Source of the DNA: Bin5 sp022821545
GTDB lineage: Bacteria > Chloroflexota > Anaerolineae > Caldilineales > Caldilineaceae
NCBI GenBank assembly: GCA_963664085.2
Contig: CAXXLO010000002.1
Coordinates: 2,418,001 to 2,482,000, forward strand
DNA length: 64,000 nt
Direction of reading: 5' to 3'
Below the pieces are notes generated by a model. That model searched no databases and had not been told where the DNA came from. It was given only the letters and a program-made list of their open reading frames with translations. The translations under genes and the position numbers were made by a program. Shown here in pieces: positions 8,658 to 18,900 of this stretch; position 1 is the stretch's first letter; the number at the start of each line of letters is the position of its first letter.

Positions 8658-8868
8658 TCATGATTTATCCCCCTTTTTCTTCTTAACGGGAAGCCTCTCC
8701 AGAACGACGATGTAAGAACTCACCGATTGAAAACCGGAAAGGATATCATGTACCATCTCATGGTCAGAAAACACGTTCACGACTTTGAAATGTTGCGTTC
8801 TTCTGTTCGCGTAATCAATGACCTCCTCGATTGATTCTCCTTACATAGAATTCGTACTTGTCTGCCAT
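8658..8868 (-). pseudogene. small frameshifted hypothetical gene plus truncated downstream start
   Basis: AAGGAG (8875-8880) stands six bases before an ATG at 8868 that opens MADKYEFYVRRI. The natural continuation, ESIEEVIDYANRR and then about 45 residues ending LPVKKKKGDKS, is in another frame, so there is a small indel near 8845. Its stop overlaps (ATGA) the start of a second frame, MTKKLLLVGLT, that ends at once near the IS relic. This reads as a two-gene unit cut by the IS: a degraded 70-residue protein followed by the first residues of another gene. No family recognised. Confidence 0.45.
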
Positions 8869-8902
8869 ATTCATCTCCTTGACGATGATAGTGTTTGTTC
8901 TG

Positions 8903-9592
8903 TTATCGGGATCGATGTTGCGTGCCAGAGGGGCTGGCGACGATCAAGTCCGTCACCAGGTCAATGAATAGGCCGTGCTCAACGATTCCGGCCCGTCTCT
9001 CTAACGCGCCGGCAATGCACTCCGGATCTTCCATCGGACCGAACTGACAGTCGAGGATCAAATTGCCGCTGTCCGTTCGAAAAGGACTGCCGTCAGGCCT
9101 TGTCCGCACCTGAACTGCGGCGCCAAGCCGTTCGATATACTCGACATGGGCCCGCAGACCAAAGGAAAGCGCCTCCACCGGCAGTGCCCACTTCACGCCC
9201 AGTCGCTCAGATAGCTTGCGCTCATCGACGATAATGATCTCCCGTTCGCTCGCCTGCGCAACAATCTTCTCCCGCAGAAGCGCGCCGCCCCCGCCTTTGA
9301 TGACGCGCAGCTGCGGATCGACCTCATCAGCGCCGTCTACCGTCAGGTTGATCTCTGGATGACAATCGAGTGTCGTTAGCGGAATCGCCAGCCGCCGGGC
9401 GTCTGCCGCAACCTGCTCCGAACAGGGAACGCCCAGAATGTCTGTCAGCGTTCCCATCGCCAGGCGCTCCGCGATACACTCAAGCGCCTTCAGCGCCGTA
9501 CTCCCTGCGCCCAACCCCACGACCATCCCCGATTCAATCTGCGCCGCCGCAGCTTCGGCTGCTTGCCGCTTCAGCGCATCTATCTCTTGCAT
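8903..9592 (-). CDS. rpiA: ribose-5-phosphate isomerase A
   Basis: Interconverts ribose 5-phosphate and ribulose 5-phosphate in the non-oxidative pentose phosphate pathway. The 229-residue form starting MQEIDALKRQ at 9592 has the expected family length; an upstream in-frame ATG at 9661 would add an unlike extension. RpiA signatures are present: GLGAGSTA, the acidic GADEVDPQ segment and KGGGGALLREK with the catalytic Lys region. It is followed upstream on the same strand by the transaldolase/glucose-6-phosphate isomerase gene, about 105 bases apart, so a sugar-phosphate operon is likely. Confidence 0.93.
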   Translation of the reverse strand: MQEIDALKRQAAEAAAAQIESGMVVGLGAGSTALKALECIAERLAMGTLTDILGVPCSEQVAADARRLAIPLTTLDCHPEINLTVDGADEVDPQLRVIKGGGGALLREKIVAQASEREIIIVDERKLSERLGVKWALPVEALSFGLRAHVEYIERLGAAVQVRTRPDGSPFRTDSGNLILDCQFGPMEDPECIAGALERRAGIVEHGLFIDLVTDLIVASPSGTQHRSR

Positions 9593-9697
9593 CTTTACAT
9601 TACCGCCAAAATAATGAACGCGGCCGGGATCAGGGTTGCCGCCCCGCATTGAGCGGCCCATCCTCCCATCGCGTACGCCGCCCGTCCAACGCTGACG

Positions 9698-11389
9698 CTA
9701 TACCGTTGCCAGCGAATCGACGAGCCGCTCCAGTTCCGATTGCGCGTCTTCTCCCAGGTCGATCCGTATCACGCGCCGCCCTGCATTCATCAGCGCCTGC
9801 CGGTCTCCCAGCGACTGCGCCTCGATCAGGACCCCGAACGGCAGCGCCGACTCCGACGAACCCGGCTCGTCCGGTATGTCCACGTCCGCGGCAGGACTGT
9901 CGGTAAGTTGGATGAAGAGACCGTTGCCCCGGTCCCCCTTATGCAGCTGGCCCGTAGAGTGCAGAAAGCGGGGTCCGTAGCCGGTAGTCGTTGCCAGCTT
10001 TGTCCGGTCCCGCAGACATCCCTGCATCGTCTGTAACAAACTGCTCACCCGGGAACAGGGCCGCATGTAAGCCTGCACGCTGATGTAATCGCCCGCGGCC
10101 CCCTGGTTCACAAAGTCTGCCAGCGCTTCGACCGCGCTGCTGGCCGGCCTGTCCCCGTCCTCGCCGCCCAGATATACCTTCAAGCCGTCCGCTTCCAACG
10201 ACGGTTGCGGTGCAGGCAGGCTGCCGCTCTCCTCATAGGCCGACATCATCTGGCGTGACTGCTGCTTCGCCGACTCAACATCCGGTTGATCGAACGGGTG
10301 GATGCCTAACCGCGCCCCGGCGACCGCCGTCGCAAACTCCCACAGAAAGAACTGTCCCCCCAGGTCGTACCGATCGCGGAAGCGTACCCGGATCACCGGA
10401 TGGCCGGCGTCGATGAGCGCCTGCACCTTCGCATCCTGCGCGCCTGTGTCGCTCCACTGCAGATGAACGAACAACCGGTCCGCGCCGTAGGCTTCCGCTG
10501 ACCCCTCCGGTTCACCCACCACCGGCACGATCCCCGTCCCCGATTTCCCCGTGCTCTCGGCGATCAGCTGCTCCAGCCAGTCCGCGAACGAAGCCACCTC
10601 CTCGTCCGCGATAACCGTCAGTTTGTCCTTCCCCGCTTTGGCCATCTCCGCCATCATCACACCGATGCGCGCGCCGGGATTGAGAGAACCGGTGACATGC
10701 CGTCCGCAGTCGTTCTTCGTCTCCTGCCCGCGCCGCAGCAGACGCCGCAGATTGACCCCCAACAGCGCTGCCGGAATCAACCCGAAGTGCGACAGCGCCG
10801 AATAGCGGCCGCCGATGTTGGCATCGTTGATAAAGACTGAGCGGAAACTGCACGCATTCCCCAGCCGCACAAGCTCGCTGCCGGCATCCGTTATCGCCAC
10901 AAAGTGCGCGCCCGCCTCGGCCTCACCCAGCTGTTCCTGAACCTGGTTGTAAAAGAACTTGAAGAGCGACAGCGTTTCAGCCGTGGTCCCGGACTTCGTG
11001 GCAACAATAAACAGCGTTCGCGCTGCATCCAATCCGTCGGCAAGGCTCCGGACAGCCCCCGGATGCGTGCTGTCCAGTATCCGCAGCGCCAGCGGGCCGC
11101 TTCCGAATGTACGTGCAAATACCTCCGGCGCCAGGCTGGAACCGCCCATCCCCAGCAGGACCGCCTGCGTATAGCCCTCCTGCTGCAAGTCCTGCAACAG
11201 CGCGCTGATACAGTGCCGCTCCTCGTCCATCCTCACGGCAATATCCAGCCAGCCCAGCCGGTTCGCGATCTCGTCCGGCCTGTCACTCCACACACTGTGG
11301 CTCCTGGCCCAGATGCGTGTGACGATTCGCTCCCTGTCGATCTCCTCCAGAGCGCCCTCTACCTGGCTCCGGAGGGGACCGTAAAAAAA
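9698..11389 (-). CDS. glucose-6-phosphate isomerase part of a tal-pgi fusion
   Basis: Phosphoglucose isomerase of the type found fused to transaldolase. It has the phosphosugar-binding blocks GMGGSSLAPEV and ATKSGTTAETL, then GGRYSALSHFGL. A GTG at 11291-11293 could start a free 531-residue protein, but the frame stays open and protein-like upstream (FYGPLRSQVEGALEEIDRER and onward). It joins the transaldolase frame exactly at a T7 run after a one-base backward shift. Together they make a 937-residue enzyme, the usual length for bifunctional Tal-Pgi. It is either split by one missing T or expressed by slippage. Confidence 0.88.
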   Translation of the reverse strand, partial: FFYGPLRSQVEGALEEIDRERIVTRIWARSHSVWSDRPDEIANRLGWLDIAVRMDEERHCISALLQDLQQEGYTQAVLLGMGGSSLAPEVFARTFGSGPLALRILDSTHPGAVRSLADGLDAARTLFIVATKSGTTAETLSLFKFFYNQVQEQLGEAEAGAHFVAITDAGSELVRLGNACSFRSVFINDANIGGRYSALSHFGLIPAALLGVNLRRLLRRGQETKNDCGRHVTGSLNPGARIGVMMAEMAKAGKDKLTVIADEEVASFADWLEQLIAESTGKSGTGIVPVVGEPEGSAEAYGADRLFVHLQWSDTGAQDAKVQALIDAGHPVIRVRFRDRYDLGGQFFLWEFATAVAGARLGIHPFDQPDVESAKQQSRQMMSAYEESGSLPAPQPSLEADGLKVYLGGEDGDRPASSAVEALADFVNQGAAGDYISVQAYMRPCSRVSSLLQTMQGCLRDRTKLATTTGYGPRFLHSTGQLHKGDRGNGLFIQLTDSPAADVDIPDEPGSSESALPFGVLIEAQSLGDRQALMNAGRRVIRIDLGEDAQSELERLVDSLATV

Positions 11390-12510
11390 TCGGCGCGCGC
11401 CCTTGTCTGGTTGTCGTCCCCGCCTGCGAGGGCGGCCGCCTTCTCTGCGATTCCCGACATCAACTCGTCAAATGAGTCCGCAAAAGCGTCCACGCCCTCA
11501 CCCAGCAACTGACTGGTTACATCACCCAGATCGATGCCTAGTTCGGCCAACTGCGCCAGATCTTGCCGGGCCTGCTCTACATCGGCGTCCACCGTGCGCG
11601 CCGCGTTGCCGTGGTCCAGAAATGCGTCCAACGTTTCAGGGGGCAGCGTATTGACCGTATGAGGACCAATCAGCTCGTCCACGTAGAGCGTGTCCGGGTA
11701 GTCGGGATTCTTGGTGCTCGTGCTGCCCCACAGCGGTCGTTGCACCCGCGCCCCCTGCGCCGCCAGCTTGTCCCAGCGAGGACCGCTGAATAGCTCACCG
11801 AATCGGTGATAGGCCATCCGTGCATTCGCGATCGCAATCTTTCCCTGAATCTCTTTGTTGCCAAGCGCAGCCAGCTTGGGATCAATCTTGCCGTCCACCC
11901 GGCTGACGAAGAAAGAAGCGACCGACGCCACCCGGCTGAAATCCACATTCGCGGCGGCCAGCTTTTCCAGGCCGTGAATATAGGCCATTGCGCTCTCTTC
12001 GTACTGCTGCAAAGAGAAGATAAGCGTGACATTGATATTGATGCCCTCGCCGGTGAGCGTTTCGATCGCCGGGATTCCCTCCGGCGTGGCCGGTACCTTG
12101 ATCATCACATTCGGCCGGTCCACCAGGGACGAAAGGCGGCGGGCCTCCATGACCGTGCCTTCCGTGTCATAGGCCAGCTTCGGATTCACCTCAAGGCTCA
12201 CATAGCCGTCCAGACCGTCCGTGCTCCCGTATACCGGTTGCATGATGTCGCACGCGCGGCGAATGTCCTGGATAGCCAGCGCCTCGTATATGTCGTTGAC
12301 GGAACTGCCTTCACCCACCAGCCGTTCAACCGCGGCGTCATAGTCTGTGCTGGCCGTGATCGCCTTCTGGAAAATCGACGGGTTGGACGTAACGCCCCGT
12401 AGGCCCTTGCCGACCAGATTGCCCAGCTCCCCGGAATCCAGGAAGGAGCGCCTGATGAAGTCCAGCCAGATCGCCTGGCCAATTGCCGCCGCTTCGTTCA
12501 TTCTTGTCAT
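11359..12510 (-). CDS. tal: transaldolase part of a tal-pgi fusion
   Basis: Transfers a dihydroxyacetone unit from sedoheptulose 7-phosphate to glyceraldehyde 3-phosphate. The start at 12510 has AGGAG upstream. Diagnostic segments are GVTSNPSIFQKAI near the N-terminus and NVMIKVPATPEGI carrying the Schiff-base Lys. The transaldolase frame itself ends at 11359, seven residues after the T7 run (…DFF TVPSGAR). That tail is not conserved-looking, whereas the minus-one frame continues into the isomerase. The gene therefore appears to be a single fusion interrupted at 11383-11389. Confidence 0.92.
   Translation of the reverse strand: MTRMNEAAAIGQAIWLDFIRRSFLDSGELGNLVGKGLRGVTSNPSIFQKAITASTDYDAAVERLVGEGSSVNDIYEALAIQDIRRACDIMQPVYGSTDGLDGYVSLEVNPKLAYDTEGTVMEARRLSSLVDRPNVMIKVPATPEGIPAIETLTGEGININVTLIFSLQQYEESAMAYIHGLEKLAAANVDFSRVASVASFFVSRVDGKIDPKLAALGNKEIQGKIAIANARMAYHRFGELFSGPRWDKLAAQGARVQRPLWGSTSTKNPDYPDTLYVDELIGPHTVNTLPPETLDAFLDHGNAARTVDADVEQARQDLAQLAELGIDLGDVTSQLLGEGVDAFADSFDELMSGIAEKAAALAGGDDNQTRARADFFTVPSGAR
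11383..11389 (-). other. T7 slip site joining tal and pgi frames
   Basis: On the coding strand the sequence is GAT TTT TTT ACG. Slipping back one base gives GAT TTT TTT TAC GGT, which links DFF to YGPLRSQVEG without a gap. U-UUU-UUU is a classical minus-one slippery run for ribosome or polymerase; a miscounted homopolymer is equally consistent. Confidence 0.6.
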
Positions 12511-12769
12511 GATTGCTCTTCTCCTGAAGATCCTCTCTGCAATGAGATGTGGTTCGACTGCGTCCAGCGTTCCGCCCCGGACAGGACGAATTCAAAACTG
12601 GGCAGCGTCAGAGGCCAGCCCGTCGCCGATCAAAGCCGGCCGCATTCGCCTGGATGCGCCCTGTTTTTCCCATTTCGTGGTCCAAAGATCGGGGCTTACC
12701 TTGTCCTTTGAAATAAACTCGCAGTCATGCCAAACTAAATCGCGCCTTGCCATGACTGTGGGTTTATGT

Positions 12770-13363
12770 TCATTTGCTTTTGGTGATCATGTCCTTAACA
12801 CGTACCGGAAAGGTATTTCCAGACGTAGCAAGAAAATTTATGCAAACTCCATTGTACATCTCGCAATCAAATACTCTGCCCCTAACTCCCTCTTTCTTAA
12901 ATCTTGCATTTAATGTTCGGCTATATGTATTCCCTATCAAGAAGCGCCTCACAGTGAACTTGCAGTCCAAGTCCTGGTCATGTTCATCTGTCCTAAAGAC
13001 AGAAAAAAGGTAGTGAAAAATTGAAATGTTCCATCTCAACTCCATTCTCCCGCCGTCCTTTTCTTTAGGGCGTAATTCTTCTCTATCTTTGGGAGTGGCC
13101 TTCAACTCTACTAGAAACACATATGATCCATGTCGAGGGTGTTCTCCAATCAAAATGAAGTCACAGGTCTTGTACCATCCTCCCTCTTTGAGAATCCTCC
13201 ACTGGCCCATATTTTCTGGAATGCCAACAACCGCTCGACCAACACCTTTTACCCAGATTTTTACGTCATCATTTACGTCTTCAAGAAGAACATCGTGCTT
13301 GAAAACTCCCTCCAATCTCTTGCCGGTCTCGATATGATCATCCAGCCACGAAATGAAATCCAC
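12770..13363 (-). CDS. putative PD-(D/E)xK nuclease partner of the AAA ATPase
   Basis: A 197-residue protein encoded one base after the stop of the interrupted AAA ATPase gene, so the two were co-translated. Residues 67-90 read C-D68-FILIG … YVFLV-E86-L-K88-AT. This is the spacing and hydrophobic context of a PD-(D/E)xK nuclease core (Asp, then beta-strand E-x-K). The family is not recognised beyond this motif. ATPase plus nuclease pairs with immediate overlap are typical of phage-defence modules such as Septu-, Gabija- or PARIS-like systems, so an anti-phage effector is inferred. DNA is AT-richer than the backbone. Confidence 0.55.
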   Translation of the reverse strand: MDFISWLDDHIETGKRLEGVFKHDVLLEDVNDDVKIWVKGVGRAVVGIPENMGQWRILKEGGWYKTCDFILIGEHPRHGSYVFLVELKATPKDREELRPKEKDGGRMELRWNISIFHYLFSVFRTDEHDQDLDCKFTVRRFLIGNTYSRTLNARFKKEGVRGRVFDCEMYNGVCINFLATSGNTFPVRVKDMITKSK

Positions 13364-13893
13364 GCTATTCGTCCTCCTCTTCCGCCGACAACCGACCAGT
13401 CAATTCGTTCGATACCGCATTGATTCTGTCGATTGTGTAATCAAAATAAGGCATGTCGATGCCATACTTGTCGATATCACATTCATCAAGACCTCCACTA
13501 TCGGCAACATACGCTCTAACCGTTTTCGGGTCGAGATTTTCTGTATACCCCAGCCTACCTACCACCTCTTCCTTGTCCTGAAAACTGCTGTGCAGCATTA
13601 TCAGATTGTTGATCTCTTTCACTATATAGTCGCTATGCGTGGATATCAGAACCCTTATGCCCGAATTCGCCCAACGTGCCAAGGCGCGCGCGAACTCAAT
13701 CTGGTTGACGGGGTCCAAGTGGCTCTCCGGTTCATCTATAATCAAGATCGGGTCGTCGCTCTTTCGTTCTTTAGCAAGATAGAAGTAAATGTTCGACAAT
13801 TCTATTGCAGAGGAAGATGCAAGATGTAACGGAATACGAAATTGCCGAAGACTTCCTTCTGTCGCATTGAAGAAAATCTCGTCCTTTAACTTA

Positions 13894-14718
13894 GGTCTCG
13901 TTGACGTTTGATTCGTTCTGTCACAATGGCGACAATAGTAGGATGTCTACAAAGAGAATTGCCGACCATCAGTGGCAGAAATTGTACGCATTTCTGCAAG
14001 GACACCCTCGTGCCTACGCAGGGCAAGAGGAGAAATGTCGCCGTTTCGTTGAAGCAGTCCACTGGATATTGCGCACCGGCGCTCAGTGGCGTGAACTGCC
14101 AGACCGCTATGGCAAGTGGAACAGCGTCTTCAAGCGCTTCGCACGCTGGGAAGAGAACAGTGTTTGGGCTGATATGTTCAAACAGTTCGCCCAGGACCCA
14201 GAGATGGCAGCGGTCATGCCCGACAGCACAGCTGTACGCGCCCATATGTGCGCAGCAGGCGGCTCAAAAAAGGGGGCGGTCAGCAAGAACAGTGCCTAGG
14301 TCGGAGTCGGGGCGGATTCAGCAGCAAGATCCATCTCCTCGTCGATGCCCTTGGCTTGCCCCTCAAGTTCATCTTGACTGGGGGTGAACGCCATGATATG
14401 TCCCAAGCTGAATCATTGCTCGCCCCTTTCCATTTTGATGCCGTTATTGCCGATAAAGGCTACGATTCCGACCCGTTGCGAGAGTTGCTCGCAGCCCAAC
14501 AGGTCGAGGTGGTGATTCCTTTCCGCCGCAATCGTAAGCAACCGCGGCACTATGACCGAATCCGCTACCGAGAACGCAACATCGTCGAACGTTTCATCAA
14601 CAGAATCAAGTGGTACCGACGCATTTTCACTCGCTATGAAAAACTCGCACGACGTTTCATGGCTTTCTTACATTTTGCGTCTACACTGTTCTGGCTCGAA
14701 CAAAATGTCAACGAGCCC
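13894..14718 (+). mobile_element. IS5-family (IS427-like) insertion sequence, 825 bp
   Basis: Complete element with matching ends: GGTCTCGTTGACGTTTGATTC at the left and, read inward from the right, GGGCTCGTTGACATTTTGTTC. It is flanked by a TA duplication (13892-13893 and 14719-14720). It carries one transposase gene in two overlapping frames. Target, two-base duplication and frame structure fit the IS427 group of IS5. Confidence 0.9.
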
Positions 14719-14721
14719 TAG
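13943..14721 (+). CDS. IS5-family transposase (OrfAB, minus-one frameshift)
   Basis: DDE transposase expressed from two frames. OrfA starts at 13943 (MSTKRIADHQ…) and would end at 14299. It contains the DUF4096-type N-terminal domain and the first catalytic Asp (MPDSTAVRAH). OrfB continues to 14721 with DKGYDSD and the ERFINRIKWYRRIFTRYEK segment that carries the catalytic Glu. The frames join at A-AAA-AAG (14266-14272), a textbook minus-one slippery heptamer in register with OrfA codons. The OrfB stop TAG uses the target-site TA outside the element. It appears intact and potentially active. Confidence 0.9.
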
Positions 14722-15926
14722 TGTAATGACCTCCCATCATTTCTACTATATTTCCAAATGGGCTGGATTCGACATCCCTTGGCGGAATTCTAAAATCTGC
14801 CGGGATGCTCTTAATGAAATCTATTTCATATTCTATAGGCAATGCGTATCGACTTGCGCCCCTCAATGCTTTCGCTGAAACCCCAATCGAACCGTCTCTT
14901 AGTCTTACCGGCCTTTCTTGAAGTAACGCTTGCACGATAGACCGCCTCTTTGACTCCAGATCTTTGTGAAACAACGAGACTGAGAATCGGGCAGCCGTTG
15001 TACAATGAAGGCTATGGCCAAACACATCGTCGCCCTGAGTCAAGAATCTTATATATGCTCTCCTTAGCCCGTCTTTCACTTGATCTAGCTGGCGCCGTGT
15101 ATTTTTTCTGCCCTCCTCATTGATCCAATGGAGAGAAAACGAGAAATCATCCTCATCATATGAAACTGACACCTCAGCATCGTCTATTAGCCAGTTCGCG
15201 CCCGATGAGTACTTATGCGCCCCCCAGTCTGCTTCAACGTCAAAAGTGGCTCTCTCGAAAGTCCCTGGAGGCGCGCTAAAAACTGTATCCAAATAAGTCT
15301 GAGAATACAGTTCCGCACTGTCCTGAAAGAGAGACGCTCTGTCTTTGTCGAGTCCATCCTTCTCTACTTTGAAACTGACTCTACCCGCCCCTAAGAGTTC
15401 TCCTGCCAGAAAACTGTCATTAAGTCTTACAGCACCTGAGAAAAAGCCACGAATTGACCAGATTTCCATAGTTTTCATGGCCAAGGCATCAAAGAACTGC
15501 AAAAACCCTTGCAGGGCATAGACCATATAAGTTTTCCCCGTATTGTTGCGACCGGCAATTAGGGTGAGATTGCCCAACTCCAAATCGGCCTCTTCAACTG
15601 GGCCAAGATCCCTAAGCAAGAATCGCCATTTTGAATTCATTGGACACCATCCTTCATTAGCTGGAAAAACAGCAGCCTCTCCAAAATCCAGGGATGCAGT
15701 GGTTGACATACAGAAACTGGAAGAATGTCACAGCAGTTGTCAGGAACCTTATCGGCTCCCATTTTATGCCAAAACCCTCTGTGGCAAAAGAAGGCGAAAA
15801 ACGGGCAGCCTCTGAACAGAATCTGTAAATCAACTTTTGACCACCAGGCTATTCTGTGCTACAAATGATTCGCTCTTTCCTCCATAGCCCTAAGTTTCTT
15901 TGGCCTTTTCGATCAGAAGAATCGTA

Positions 15927-18900
15927 ATGTCTTTTGCCTTTGTTTCCGAGAATCAACTTGATAACTGGGTCAGGTCGCATTCAGTCGAGGCAAGAAGCCT
16001 GATCCCCACGATAATTGGCCAACTAGTTGCCAAGTCTTGTCCAAACGCGAGCGAGCGACGATTCCCTTCGGGAGACAGTATTGACCAACCAGGCGCTGAC
16101 GGTTTCCTCCGTGACGAAAATGGCTTCCCTCCTTTTGTGCCGAAAGGCGTTTCCTTTTGGGAAATAGGGACTGGCCCAGCAACTCGAAAAGCAACAGACG
16201 ATTACAGAAAATGCACCAAACGAATTTGCAGATCAATCCGTCAGGATTCAACCATTGTTATCGTCAACCCGCGTTCATCTGTTAAAGAATGGCGAAGCAC
16301 AGGGAACGGGGATGCCCAGAAAAGATGGGTTGAAGAAAGAAAAAGCAGAAAGGAATGGAAGGATGTCAAACTGATCGATGGCACGATAGTTGCGGACTGG
16401 CTGACAGAACATCCTGATATTGGCAGAAGGCTGGCAAAAGAAATCGTCGGCCTCCCAGAAAATCATATCGAGACTGTAGACCTGCGATGGAAGCTACTTC
16501 AATCTTATGGCAGTCCAAACCCATTGAAGCCCGACCTGTTTCTTGGCAACCGAAGTAATGCAATACAGCGACTCAAAGAGTTGCTCTTTGGCGACAAGAA
16601 AGAGTTGAAGCTGCTTACTCGCTTCCCTGATCAAGTTGTAGATTTTGTCTGCGCATTTGTTGCTTCATTAGAAAAAGACAATCGTGTTCAAGTATCCAGT
16701 CGCATCCTCATCATATCAGATCCAAATGTGTGGTCGTCAGTCTGCGAAATCTACGAAGAGAAGAATTTGATTCTGATCGCTGACTCATCCTTAGATCTGA
16801 GTGGAGATTCAGCAGGTAGAATGATTCAAAAAGCAATCGCCTCCGGCCATGCAGTAATCTATGATGCGCCTTATGGAGGACCTGGCAGCGACCTCACTTA
16901 TCGTCTCCAGGATCCCCGTATCAATGACATCTATAGATCCCTGACTTCAGTTGGATACTCTGATCACAAGACGCGTGCAATTACCGACAAATGCGGAAGA
17001 AATCTGAACCAAGTTCTCAGAATGCTGAGAAACGAAACTTCTCAGCCAAAGTGGGCTCAAGGCGAAGGATCTTTTGATATGGTATTCGCTTTGCTTATAG
17101 GTTCCTGGAATCACAATTCGTCAGCTGATCGCGAGATTATTGAAAGATTGACCGGGAAAGATTACATCGAATGGGCCAGAACTATCCAGAATGTCGCTGG
17201 GCTTCGCAACCCTCCCGTCATAAGTCGAAATGGGTCGTGGAAGTTCATTCCTCGATTCGAGGGATGGCACACTCTTGGACGCATCCTGGATGAAGATCAT
17301 TTGAGCAAGCTGCTTGAAGCTGTAACTGCCGCTATACGTGCCGATAAGTCTCTGCCTGGAATGAGAGATGCCGCACAAGCTCAAGCCTTCCTGGAAGGAA
17401 TAGAGCTAGAGGTTTCATGTGAACTCAAAAAAGGCTTAGCCGAATCTCTTGCCATAATCGGAAGTTTTCCTGAGATTCCAGATTTATTGACCAAAGGGAG
17501 CGCCGAACGCTTCGTGAGCCGCGCCGTAAGTGAAGTGCTCCGTAATTTTGGCCCGGAAGAATGGGATTCGTTAGACAGGATACTACCACTACTTGCCGAA
17601 GCATCCCCAATCGACTTTCTCAACATTGTTCAAGAATCTCTTGAGCAAGAGGCCCCTCCCTTCGTTAACCAAGTCTTCCCCTCTCGTGGATGGAGATCAA
17701 AGCCCGCGATTCCATATGGTCTGATTTGGGCACTTGAGTCCATTGCTTGGGACCAGGATTATCTGGAAAAAACCTGTGTGCTGCTTGGTAAACTCTCAGA
17801 AACTGTCATGGATTCAGAGAAAGAGGATCAGGCTTTGCAATCTCTCGCCCGAATCCTGTTTCCTTTATTGCCACAGACTATGGCGCCCTCACAATACAGA
17901 ATGGATGTAATACAAGTCTTGCTTAAGGAAACACCTTCCGCGGGATGGAAGCTTTTGCCTGAACTTTTTCCCAAATTTAGCAGCATTATCACTGTCAATT
18001 ATCGACCTATGTGGCGGGAATTCATACGCGATGACTGGGAGCCTGTCGCCTCATCACAACGAGAACTTGTCTCCCAGCTCGAAGAGCTTTCGGACTTGGC
18101 AGTTGACTTAGCTTGTATCGATTTTGAAAAACTTGGCGATGAGAGATTTATAGGCCTGTTTTCCGATCTTTCAACCCCCGCCTTCCATCGTGTGATGCGC
18201 CACCTTTCTTCTGACGACATTCTGCGCAGGACCGACGGCCAACGTCTAAACTTGTGGAAGAAACTTGCAGGGCTCTATCATGAACATAGTGGATCTGCCG
18301 ATGCATGGTGGTCGCTAAACGAAAATGAGGTTCAAGAAATCGGAAGAATCGTCAAATCAATCGCCCCCAGGGATCCGACAGTTATTCATAAGATTGTGTT
18401 CAGCAACGACATCTATTTGCTTATCGGCGATTCCGACGACTGGGAGGTGTCTAACAAAGAGAAATGGGAGGAGTCCAACAAAAAGAAAGATGAGTTGCGA
18501 CAACAGACGATGAAAGAGCTGCTGGAATTTAGCAACCAGGAGGAAGTCATAGACTTTGCAGAGGATGTAGAGGATTCGGGGATCTATGGCTTCTACTTGG
18601 CAAAGTTCGCTGACTCCCTGACAGACCAACTGCTACTTCCTGAGAAACTGAATCCGGACGTCACCGAAAAGTCCGGAGAATTCATTGAGAAGTATGTCGG
18701 ACACAGATGGTATCTGAAAGGATGGAATTGGGTTGCTGGACTGGATCACTCTACGTGGACCCCTGCTCAAGCTGGCAGATTTCTCAGTTGGATGCCATTC
18801 ACTCCAGAAACCTGGGAACGTGTAGTCGATTGGCTCGGCCTAAACGAAGTAGAATACTGGTCAAGAACCCATGCCCGCCTACCTCAAGATTTCGAAGGTA

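Larger units (their letters stand above)
13365..15640 (-). pseudogene. AAA ATPase (AAA15/OLD-like) interrupted by IS5-family element
   Basis: The N-terminal part lies at 14719-15640 and the C-terminal part at 13365-13891. Deleting the IS and one TA copy restores an exact 482-residue frame (…GGHYTKLKDEIFF…). The start at 15640 has GAAGGA upstream; the in-frame ATG at 15709 has no ribosome site. Walker A is GRNNTGKT (30-37), and Walker B with its following D-loop is ILIIDEPESHLDP in the C-terminal half. The H-loop ISTHSD follows. This is the SMC-like ATPase type used in OLD, Septu and PARIS. The insertion must abolish or truncate the protein. The partner nuclease-like gene lies directly downstream. 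Confidence 0.85.
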
